DNA of 6,128 nucleotides from Actinomycetota bacterium. Its GTDB lineage: Bacteria; Actinomycetota; Geothermincolia; Fen-727; Anoxymicrobiaceae. The DNA lies in NCBI GenBank assembly GCA_018894655.1, contig JAHIPE010000152.1, forward strand, positions 1 through 6,128, written 5' to 3'. Made by a program: the position numbers and the translations under genes. Below are positions 1-5,635 of this stretch, piece by piece. Each line of letters opens with the position of its first letter. Position 1 is the first letter of the stretch. The notes beneath the pieces are model-generated. The model was not told the DNA's origin, ran no database searches, and worked only from the letters and a program-made list of their open reading frames with translations.

Positions 1-1423
1 AGTCAAGCGAGAGCGCCTTCTGGAGGACCTCCCTGGCCACCGGCGCCGCGGCCTTGCCCCCTTCGCCGCCGTTCTCGATAATCACCGCCACCGCCACCTC
101 GGGGTCGAGCGCGGGAGCGAAGCAGATGAACCACGCGTGGGACTCGACACCTTTAACCTCGGCGGTACCGGTCTTTCCCGCTACCTCGACGCCCGGTATC
201 CGGGCGGCGGTACCGGTCCCTTTCTCGACTACCTCCACCATCATGCGGGTGAGCGTGCTCGCGGTCGCCCTGTCCGTGGCCTCCTGCCACTTGTGCGGGC
301 CGAACTGCTCGATTATCTTCCCGTTGTAGTCCTGGATCTCCTCCACTAGGTAAGGCTCCATCACTACGCCGCCGTTCGCCACTGCCGCCGCGACCATCGC
401 CATCTCCAGGGGGGTCGCCAGCACCTCCGCCTGCCCGACGCTGCTGGAGGCAAGGGCCACCGGGTCCATGCTTTCCGCCTCCTGTATCCTGCTCAGGGCG
501 ACCGGCAGGTTGAATGGGATAATCTCGTTGAAGCCGAAAAGCTCGGCGTACTGTACCAGCGAAGGCGCGCCCAGGCTCAGGCCGGTCTGGGCAAACGTGT
601 TGTTGCAGGAGACGACGAGGGCGTCGGCGAACGTGATGTTGCCGTGCGACTTGCCGCCGAAGTCGTGGATTGTGAAACCGTGAACCAGGAGGTCGCCGGT
701 GCAGTTGTACGGCGTCTCCGGGTCAACCACCCCCGAGTCCAGCGCCGCCGCCGCGACCACCACCTTGAAGGAGGACCCCGGCGGGTAGAGCCCGCTGGTG
801 CACCTGTCCAGCAGCGGTTGGTTGGGGTCCGCTACCAGGGCGTCCCACGCCGCGGTGCCGTCACTCTGAAACGGTACGGTAACGTTGGGGTTGTAGGTGG
901 GAGCGGTCACCATTGCAAGCACCGCGCCGGTCTTGGGGTCCAGCGCCACCACTGCTCCCTTGCGCCCGGCAAGGGCCTCCGTCGCCGTCGCCTGGAGGCG
1001 CGAGTCCACTGTCAGCACCAGGGAGTTCCCTTTCTTGCTGGCTCCCAGGAGCTTGTTGGCGAGGCTCCTCAGCGTGAGGGCGGACCCGCTGCCCAGCAAC
1101 TCCTTGTTGTACGTCTTCTCCAGGCCGCTGCGCCCGTACCTCCAGGAGTCGTAGCCGGTGACATCGGCGAACAGGGGCCCCAGGGGGTACTCGCGCTGGT
1201 ACTGGTACTCGGTGCCGGTGTCAACCGACCGAGCTATCACCTGCCGGTCCGCCGAAAGGATGTCGCCGCGCTGTATCGCGTACTCCTCCACCAGCCGCCG
1301 CTTGTTGAAGGCGTTCTCCTCGATCCCCTCGGCGCCGAATATCTGTATCCAGGAGAGGTTGGCCACTACCGCCATCAGGCAGATAATAAATATTATCAGC
1401 AGGACCTTGATGGGCCGGTTCAC
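1..1423 (-). CDS. pbpA: Class B penicillin-binding protein, PbpA-type (transpeptidase), 3' end off window
   Basis: This D,D-transpeptidase cross-links peptidoglycan outside the membrane, normally as partner of the adjacent SEDS glycosyltransferase. I translated 474 residues before the left edge. An N-terminal membrane anchor spans about residues 5-28, followed by a dimerisation/pedestal region and the transpeptidase domain. All three active-site motifs are visible: SSFK with the nucleophile S217 and K220 (after PPG), SCN at 272-274, and KTGTAE starting at K417. The reading ends in helix-like sequence (VAREVLQKALSL), and M. tuberculosis PbpA is about 490 residues, so only a few codons should be missing. 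The start is a GTG whose last two bases overlap the rodA TGA (GTGA). An AAGGAGG ribosome-binding site at 1434-1440 lies 10 nt upstream, inside the end of rodA, so translational coupling is likely. No frameshift or missing catalytic residue was seen. Assignment to PbpA rather than another class B PBP rests on gene order. Confidence 0.93.
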   Translation of the reverse strand, partial: MNRPIKVLLIIFIICLMAVVANLSWIQIFGAEGIEENAFNKRRLVEEYAIQRGDILSADRQVIARSVDTGTEYQYQREYPLGPLFADVTGYDSWRYGRSGLEKTYNKELLGSGSALTLRSLANKLLGASKKGNSLVLTVDSRLQATATEALAGRKGAVVALDPKTGAVLAMVTAPTYNPNVTVPFQSDGTAAWDALVADPNQPLLDRCTSGLYPPGSSFKVVVAAAALDSGVVDPETPYNCTGDLLVHGFTIHDFGGKSHGNITFADALVVSCNNTFAQTGLSLGAPSLVQYAELFGFNEIIPFNLPVALSRIQEAESMDPVALASSSVGQAEVLATPLEMAMVAAAVANGGVVMEPYLVEEIQDYNGKIIEQFGPHKWQEATDRATASTLTRMMVEVVEKGTGTAARIPGVEVAGKTGTAEVKGVESHAWFICFAPALDPEVAVAVIIENGGEGGKAAAPVAREVLQKALSLD

Positions 1424-2679
1424 CGCCTGGACCCCTCCTTGATGCGGGCCACGTTGGTTGTGGCGGCCCTGTGGGAGAGCACCAGCAGCAGTGCCAGCAG
1501 GATGAAGTTCGCCAACAGGGAGCTACCCCCGTAGCTCATGAACGGCAGGGTTATCCCGGTAAGCGGTATCAGCCGCGTCACTCCCCCCATGATGATGAAC
1601 GACTGGATCGCTATGATGCTTACCAGGCCGAACGCCAGCAGTTTACCGAAGTCGTCCCGCTGGACCAGCGCCACCTTTATCCCCCTGGCCACGAACAGTA
1701 TGTACATCACCACCACCGACACCGCCCCCAGAAGCCCCAACTCCTCCCCCACCGCGCTGAAGATGAAGTCGGTGGTGACGGAAGGTATGAAGTTCGGTTG
1801 CCCCAGCCCGAGGCCACAGCCGGATATGCCCCCCGAGGAGAGGGCGAACAGCGACTGGGTGATCTGGTACGACTCGGCCTCGATGGTGGTGGGGTTGAAC
1901 GGGTGTAGCCATGTCTCGACCCTCACCTGGACGTGGCCGAAGCTCAGGTAACACAGGTAGGCGCCCAGGAGGAACAGGGCCAGCCCCACGAACACGTACG
2001 ACTTGCGAGTGGTCGCGGCGTAGAGCATGCAGATGAATATCCCGAAGAAAAGCAGCGAGGACCCGAGGTCCTTCTGGAATATCATCATCAGAACGCTCAC
2101 TCCCCACATCAACAGCAGCGGCCCGAAGAACTTCAGCTCCGGGACCTTGACCCCCAGCACCCGGTGGGTTGAGACGGACAGGAGCTCGTGCTTCTCGGCG
2201 AAGAACGCCGCCAGGAAGATGACCAGGAGGATCTTGGCTATCTCTGACGGTTGGAAGTTCAGCGGGCCAATCCTCAGCCAGAGCCTCGCACCGTTGACCT
2301 CCGTGCCCAGGATCATGGTGGAGGCCAGCAGCAGGAGCGCGGCCACCCCCAGCGTGTACTTGTACTGCATCAGCAACTCGTAGTTGCGCAGGAACAGGAC
2401 CACCAGGACAAACGATGCCGCGGCCACGGTTATCCATATCAACTGCTCCGTCGCCAGCCCCGTGTCGAGGCGGTATATCATCACCATGCCTATGAACGTA
2501 AGCCCGGCGCTGATCGGTAGCAGCAACGAGTCGGCACGGGGGAGTAGTACGCGGAGGGTGATATGGAGCACCAGGAAGATGCCCGCCACCGCGCATGGGT
2601 ACAGGAACGATGAGGGCACTATCTTCCCGTTCACGGCGAGCTCCACCGACACGAACCCCACCAGCATCAGCACGGTCAT
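1420..2679 (-). CDS. rodA: SEDS-family peptidoglycan glycosyltransferase, RodA/FtsW
   Basis: This polytopic membrane protein polymerises lipid II into glycan strands and works with the class B PBP encoded next to it. From the ATG used here it has 419 residues with about ten hydrophobic segments. Family hallmarks are visible: NGARLWLRIGPLNFQPSEIAKI-like sequence around residues 129-150, VRVETWLHPF at 252-261, TDFIFSAVGEELG at 303-315, and VTRLIPLTGITLPFMSYGGSS near 367-387. D304 in the TDFIF motif corresponds to the essential aspartate of SEDS enzymes. These segments closely resemble what I remember of M. tuberculosis RodA. The ATG lacks a well-placed ribosome-binding site, and 13 in-frame codons upstream (2680-2718) encode RRRNSELALLLF, matching the conserved family N-terminus. 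The true start is therefore probably the ATC at 2718, giving 432 residues. The stop overlaps the pbpA start. RodA versus FtsW naming rests on synteny. Confidence 0.95.
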   Translation of the reverse strand: MTVLMLVGFVSVELAVNGKIVPSSFLYPCAVAGIFLVLHITLRVLLPRADSLLLPISAGLTFIGMVMIYRLDTGLATEQLIWITVAAASFVLVVLFLRNYELLMQYKYTLGVAALLLLASTMILGTEVNGARLWLRIGPLNFQPSEIAKILLVIFLAAFFAEKHELLSVSTHRVLGVKVPELKFFGPLLLMWGVSVLMMIFQKDLGSSLLFFGIFICMLYAATTRKSYVFVGLALFLLGAYLCYLSFGHVQVRVETWLHPFNPTTIEAESYQITQSLFALSSGGISGCGLGLGQPNFIPSVTTDFIFSAVGEELGLLGAVSVVVMYILFVARGIKVALVQRDDFGKLLAFGLVSIIAIQSFIIMGGVTRLIPLTGITLPFMSYGGSSLLANFILLALLLVLSHRAATTNVARIKEGSRR

Positions 2680-2732
2680 GAACAGTAGGAGCGCCAGTTC
2701 GCTGTTGCGCCTCCTGATGGTGCTACACCTCC
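2680..2732 (-). promoter_or_regulatory. rodA translation initiation region with strong RBS and probable ATC start
   Basis: On the minus strand an AAGGGAGGTG Shine-Dalgarno sequence (2735-2726, GGAGGTG at 2732-2726) overlaps the last codons of pstP. It is followed by TAGCACC and then ATC at 2718-2716. The ATC is in frame with rodA, and the codons after it read RRRNSEL, typical of the family N-terminus. No ATG, GTG or TTG occurs in this frame between the ribosome-binding site and the ATG at 2679, which is too far from the site (about 46 nt). A second AGGAGG at 2715-2710 is also too far from 2679 (30 nt). A CTG at 2697 is a less likely alternative. Confidence 0.55.
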
Positions 2733-4033
2733 CTTGCCGGGGTCCCGCCCAGGACCACCTTCAACCTGACGTCGGAACCCTTGCCGACCCTCGCCCCGGG
2801 GGCGGGGTCCTGTATAATGACAACATCGGGCTCGATCTCGGGCCGGCTCACCAGTTCCGGGACCGGGCGCAGGCCCGCTCCCAGGAGTATCTCCGTTGCC
2901 TCGTCGTACCCTTTCCCTTCGACATCGGGGACGATGCTCGAGTTTTTCTCCACCTCCATGGCCAGCGACTCTATGGTCTTCTCCGCGTTCCGGCGGGACT
3001 CCGTCTCCAGGTTCTCCTCGACCCGAATCCTCAGCGCGTCCGGCAAGAACTTTATCTCGATGTCGGTCTGCCTCTCCACCATTGCCATGTCCCAGAAGGG
3101 GAACCCCTTGAAGAGGGTTACCTTGCCCCCCTTGACCCCCACGAAGAACGTGTGGTTGAAGAAGTACAGGCCCACTCCGAACCCGGCGGCCAGGAGGACC
3201 AGCAGGAGGGCCAGGAGTACCAGCCACCTGCGCGCGTGGCCCCTGCCCGTGGCCTCCGGCAGGGGCTCTCCCGCGGCCTCCACGGCTAGGGCCCCGACCG
3301 GCACCACGGTGGGGGATTCGGCGAAGCTCACGATGACCACGGAAACGTTATCGATGCCACCCGCCTCGAGGGCCGACTCCACCAGGCGCCCGGCCGCGTC
3401 GGCGGGCCCGGGGCATTCCGTGAGCACCCGTGATATCACGTCGTCGGGGACCAGCGAGGTGAGGCCGTCGGTGGCGAGAAGGAACACGTCGCCCGGCTTT
3501 ATCTTCACCGAGACAACGTCCGGCTCCACCCGGGGCTCGAGCCCCAGCGCCCTGAGTATTACGTTGCGCTGGGGGTGGCTCCTTGCCTCCTCCGGGGTTA
3601 TCTCCCCTTCCTCCACCAGCCCGGCCACCAGGGAGTGGTCACCGGTCAGCTGGCGAAGGTCGCCGTTCCTGAGCAGGTAAGCCCGGGAGTCCCCGACGTG
3701 GCCGATGTAAGCGGTGTCGCCCTCCCGGTACAGCAGCGTCACGGTAGTCCCCATGTCACGGAACCTGGCGCCCGACACCGCCTTCTGGTGGACGGCGGCG
3801 TTGGCGCCCGATACCGCCTTCTCCACCAGTTTCTCCCCGGGGATGATACCCAGGTTATCCTCCACGTACTGCCCTATAGCCGAGAGCGCGAGGGCGCTGG
3901 CCACCTCGCCCGCCTGGTGCCCCCCCATGCCGTCGGCGACCGCGAAGAGGCTGCCGGTCTCCAGGACCGCGTCCTCGTTCATCTCGCGGACCTTCCCGGT
4001 TTCGGTTATCGAGGCTGAGGTAACGCTGTACAT
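2723..4033 (-). CDS. pstP: PP2C-type Ser/Thr protein phosphatase with extracellular PASTA domain
   Basis: This membrane-anchored phosphatase should reverse Ser/Thr kinase phosphorylation on cell-wall and division proteins. Of 436 residues, 1-240 form a complete cytoplasmic PP2C domain. Visible motifs are VREMNED (15-21), ADGMGGHQAGEVA (33-45) with metal-binding D34, GTTVT (95-99), HVGDSRAYL (112-120), DHSLV, SHPQRNVILRALG (152-164), ATDGL (187-191) with metal-binding D189, and GGIDNVSVV (225-233) with D228. A linker leads to one transmembrane helix (about 269-291). The outside part begins with a region resembling the M. tuberculosis PstP ectodomain (FVGVKGGKVTLFKG, 297-310). It ends with a PASTA domain (about 368-430: VPDVEG, A379-x-x-x-L383, GAGL, DPAPGARVGKGS). 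A C-terminal PASTA is not part of the M. tuberculosis PstP architecture as I know it. The ATG lies 7 nt after the fhaB stop with only a weak ribosome-binding site, so coupling to fhaB is probable. Confidence 0.95.
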   Translation of the reverse strand: MYSVTSASITETGKVREMNEDAVLETGSLFAVADGMGGHQAGEVASALALSAIGQYVEDNLGIIPGEKLVEKAVSGANAAVHQKAVSGARFRDMGTTVTLLYREGDTAYIGHVGDSRAYLLRNGDLRQLTGDHSLVAGLVEEGEITPEEARSHPQRNVILRALGLEPRVEPDVVSVKIKPGDVFLLATDGLTSLVPDDVISRVLTECPGPADAAGRLVESALEAGGIDNVSVVIVSFAESPTVVPVGALAVEAAGEPLPEATGRGHARRWLVLLALLLVLLAAGFGVGLYFFNHTFFVGVKGGKVTLFKGFPFWDMAMVERQTDIEIKFLPDALRIRVEENLETESRRNAEKTIESLAMEVEKNSSIVPDVEGKGYDEATEILLGAGLRPVPELVSRPEIEPDVVIIQDPAPGARVGKGSDVRLKVVLGGTPAREV

Positions 4034-4040
4034 TGTTTCT

Positions 4041-4475
4041 CTAGCGCCGGAACTCGAACACGGTCTTCCCTATCTTTATCCGGTCACCCGGCCTGAGCTC
4101 CATGGGATGAGTAATCTTCCGGCCGTTGACGTAGGTGCCGTTGGTGGAGCCCAGGTCCTCCACGAAGAACGGGCCGGAGTCTCTGAAGACCCGCGCGTGC
4201 TGCTGCGAAGCGTAGGTGTCGTCTATCACTATACCGCTGCCTTCCGCCCTTCCGATGGCCACCTGGTCACCGAGCTGATACCTGGCCCCGATATTCCTGT
4301 CCGCCGCCAACACCACCAGTTGCGGCCTCTCCTTCTTCCTCCGGCGTGCCTGCTTGGGCGGAACATCCAGCGCCCTCATGTCGCGGTAGATGGCCCTCAA
4401 GACGAGCAGGAGAAAGATGTAGAGAAAGGCCAGGAAAAGGTAGCGCAGACCGATGAACACTATGTTGGGGATCAA
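4041..4475 (-). CDS. fhaB: Membrane-anchored FHA-domain protein FhaB (FipA-like)
   Basis: This small protein has one FHA domain that binds phospho-threonine on partners of the Ser/Thr kinases; its M. tuberculosis homologue (FhaB/FipA) takes part in cell division. From the TTG start it has 144 residues, close to the ~155 of that homologue. A hydrophobic anchor spans about residues 5-28, followed by a basic stretch (RRRKKER, 44-50) that would face the cytoplasm, then FHA from about 52 to 144. The phospho-peptide binding signature is complete: G75-R76, S90 and H93 in YASQQHARV, and STNGTYVNG with N112. I chose the TTG at 4475 because a GGAGG site (4484-4488) lies 8 nt upstream and because TTGA overlaps the fhaA stop. 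An upstream ATG at 4571 would add 32 residues that lie within fhaA in another frame and look non-homologous. The next gene, pstP, starts 7 nt downstream. Confidence 0.92.
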   Translation of the reverse strand: MIPNIVFIGLRYLFLAFLYIFLLLVLRAIYRDMRALDVPPKQARRRKKERPQLVVLAADRNIGARYQLGDQVAIGRAEGSGIVIDDTYASQQHARVFRDSGPFFVEDLGSTNGTYVNGRKITHPMELRPGDRIKIGKTVFEFRR

Positions 4476-5200
4476 TCCCGCGACCTCCGGAATAAGAGCC
4501 TGGTGCTTCCCAGCCTGATTACGTCGTTGTCGCCCAGCTCGGACTCGGACACCCGCTGCTCGTTCAGCCACGTCCCGTTGGTCGAATCCAGGTCGGTGAT
4601 GAAGTAGGAGCCGCCGCGCCTGGTTACCTGGGCGTGGACCCTGCTCATGTTCGGGTCGGGGAGTACTATGTCGTTGTCGGTGACCCGCCCTATCCGGGTG
4701 ACCTCACCCTCCAGGGCGAAGAACGGAGCGACGCCGCCAGAGCCCACGAGTTCCAGCCCCACCGGGCCCCCGGCTTGACCGTGGCCGGAAGCGCCGCGGG
4801 CCTCCTTCCGCTCCCCGCCGGCGGGGATCTCTCCCTCGGTCCCGCACCGTATCCAGAACTCTCCCTCGCGCAGCCGGTCTTCCTCCACCAGCTTCACCCG
4901 CGGGCGGTCCAGGACCGCGTACCCCTTGTCCTTGATGTAGGAGACGAGAAGGTTCTCGAGCTCGGTCGCCATCACCGACTGGTACGACTCGAACCTGGAG
5001 TAGTCCCTCTGCGAGAGCCCCACTTCATAGCGGTTGGGTACGTAGACCCGCGACGACACCCCTATCGTCTTGTGGCCCTCCAGCTCGCGGACGAGCTTCT
5101 TGCCGAGCTCGACCGGGTGAACCCCGGACTTGAACGCGCGCAGGAACACCCCCTCGAAAAGCGACTCCAGCTTCTTCTCGAAATCCTTGAAAATACCCAT
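4472..5200 (-). CDS. fhaA: FhaA: DUF3662 plus FHA-domain protein
   Basis: This cytoplasmic phospho-threonine reader is the first gene of the operon; the mycobacterial homologue binds phosphorylated proteins such as the MviN pseudokinase domain and modulates peptidoglycan synthesis. It has 242 residues. An N-terminal DUF3662 (FhaA N-terminal) domain covers about 1-120 (MGIFKDFEKKLESLFEGVF, HPVELGKKLVRE, VYVPNRYEVGLS). A Gly-rich linker follows at about 125-155, then an FHA domain at about 160-240. FHA binding residues are present: G171-R172, SRVH at 186-189, and DSTNGTWLN with N208. M. tuberculosis FhaA has over 500 residues because of a long low-complexity linker; here that linker is only about 30 residues. 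The ATG start agrees with the family N-terminus. It has no ribosome-binding site but a TATAAT box 8 nt upstream, which fits leaderless translation. The stop overlaps the fhaB TTG start. Confidence 0.93.
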   Translation of the reverse strand: MGIFKDFEKKLESLFEGVFLRAFKSGVHPVELGKKLVRELEGHKTIGVSSRVYVPNRYEVGLSQRDYSRFESYQSVMATELENLLVSYIKDKGYAVLDRPRVKLVEEDRLREGEFWIRCGTEGEIPAGGERKEARGASGHGQAGGPVGLELVGSGGVAPFFALEGEVTRIGRVTDNDIVLPDPNMSRVHAQVTRRGGSYFITDLDSTNGTWLNEQRVSESELGDNDVIRLGSTRLLFRRSRD

Positions 5201-5208
5201 CAGTGGTA

Positions 5209-5214
5209 ATTATA
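5209..5214 (-). promoter_or_regulatory. Consensus -10 box of the fhaA operon, leaderless start
   Basis: A perfect TATAAT is read on the minus strand, separated from the fhaA ATG by TACCACTG. Initiation about 7 nt after the box would put the transcript start within two bases of the ATG, so the mRNA would have essentially no leader. At the usual 17-bp spacing (5232-5237) the sequence is TGCCAG, a poor -35, lying in the short tandem repeat next to the transposon remnant. No purine-rich ribosome-binding site precedes the ATG. Confidence 0.6.
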
Positions 5215-5223
5215 CAACGCACG

Positions 5224-5237
5224 CCTGGCACCTGGCA
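5224..5237. repeat. Tandem 7-bp repeat (CCTGGCA)2 beside the operon promoter
   Basis: Two exact head-to-tail copies of CCTGGCA are followed by CCA. They lie between the fhaA -10 box and the palindrome that precedes the transposase fragment. GGTGCC/GGCACC-rich motifs of this kind are common at ends of insertion sequences and in REP-like elements, but the copy number here is too low to say which. Confidence 0.5.
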
Positions 5238-5241
5238 CCAT

Positions 5242-5271
5242 CTTGCGATGGGGCCTGGCCCCTTTTGCAAG
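5242..5271. repeat. Imperfect palindrome adjoining transposase fragment
   Basis: The outer arms CTTGC (5242-5246) and GCAAG (5267-5271) and the inner arms GGGGC (5250-5254) and GCCCC (5258-5262) pair around a CTG loop, with unpaired GAT opposite TTTT. The structure ends about 3 bp before the first recognisable transposase codon. I read it as part of the mobile-element remnant. On the plus strand it resembles a short terminator, but no gene points into it from the left. Confidence 0.5.
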
Positions 5272-5273
5272 TA

Positions 5274-5558
5274 CTTTACGTGAAGGTGGACCTGGACCTC
5301 CAACTGACCTTGATGGCAAGCAGCCTCTACAGGCTGCTGGGGGAAAGAGTGGGTAACGGCTACGAGAGGGCCAAGTCCCGGCATATCTTCAGGGACCTGG
5401 TGGATGCCACCGCCCGTGTCACCATCACAGAAGATGAGGTTCGTGTCCGCTTCCACAAGCGGGCACACAACCCGCTCCTCATTGCCGCCGGCTTCGCGGA
5501 AACCAAAGTTCCGGTGCCCTGGCTGGGTGGCAAGACCTTGCGCCTCCTCTTCGGATAG
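5274..5558 (+). pseudogene. Transposase C-terminal fragment (DDE family remnant)
   Basis: About 94 codons remain, starting near LYVKVDLDLQLTLMASSLY and ending at a TAG at 5556-5558. The pattern (VDLDLQLTLMA followed by YRLLGERV, FRDLVDATARV, HKRAHNPLLIAAGF and a final PWLGGKTLRLLFG) is what I recognise as the C-terminal end of DDE-type transposases in the IS4-like group; the exact IS family cannot be named from this piece. The catalytic DDE region is absent. Upstream the frame stays open into the antisense of fhaA, but that translation is unrelated, so the homology breaks near the palindrome. The remaining stretch has no internal stop, which suggests a fairly recent truncation, or a functional domain kept by chance. 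It faces toward the ankyrin gene (convergent). Confidence 0.75.
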
Positions 5559-5635
5559 AGGATATTGTTAAGGGATATCGGTGTCTGGTGTTAACTAAAA
5601 AAACTAACGTGGGAATCCAGGCTAGCGCGCCTGGG
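5559..5635. other. AT-rich spacer between transposase fragment and ankyrin gene
   Basis: This 77-bp gap is visibly more AT-rich than its surroundings. It contains GGATAT twice (the second within GATAT...ATATC, 5561-5579), a GGTGTCTGGTG motif at 5580-5590 that partly mirrors CACCTGGCACC at 5229-5239, an A7 run (5597-5603) and the stem-loop listed separately. I see no gene in it. Confidence 0.6.
5617..5634 (-). terminator. Stem-loop just after the ankyrin gene stop, possible terminator
   Basis: Perfect 6-bp arms CCAGGC and GCCTGG enclose a 6-nt loop, beginning one base beyond the ankyrin gene stop codon. A run of seven T (minus strand, 5603-5597) follows, but 13 nt past the stem instead of directly. 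It is therefore a weak candidate for an intrinsic terminator, and could also serve as an mRNA 3' end structure. Confidence 0.35.

Noticed and set aside
644..1534. 296-residue plus-strand open frame opposite pbpA
   Set aside because: It is antisense to a well-supported pbpA with all catalytic motifs; its Arg/Val/Gly/Pro-rich translation is typical of the shadow of a GC-rich gene.
2384..3289. Long plus-strand open frame opposite rodA and pstP
   Set aside because: It crosses two conserved minus-strand genes and has no recognisable motif or ribosome-binding site.
4476..4571. Longer fhaB beginning at an ATG at 4571
   Set aside because: The extra 32 residues are Arg-rich out-of-frame translation of the fhaA FHA domain, while the TTG at 4475 has a good ribosome-binding site and gives the expected membrane-anchor start.
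3714..4607. 297-residue plus-strand open frame opposite pstP, fhaB and fhaA
   Set aside because: It is antisense to three genes with complete family motifs and shows no domain of its own.
5250..5266. Plus-strand intrinsic terminator (GGGGC-CTG-GCCCC-TTTT)
   Set aside because: The stem is short, the T tract has only four bases, and no plus-strand gene lies to its left; the wider palindrome next to the transposase piece explains it better.
5130..5273. Apparent N-terminal extension of the transposase frame beginning at an ATG inside fhaA antisense
   Set aside because: The translation before about 5274 does not resemble a transposase and passes through the operon promoter and the palindrome; the frame is open by chance.
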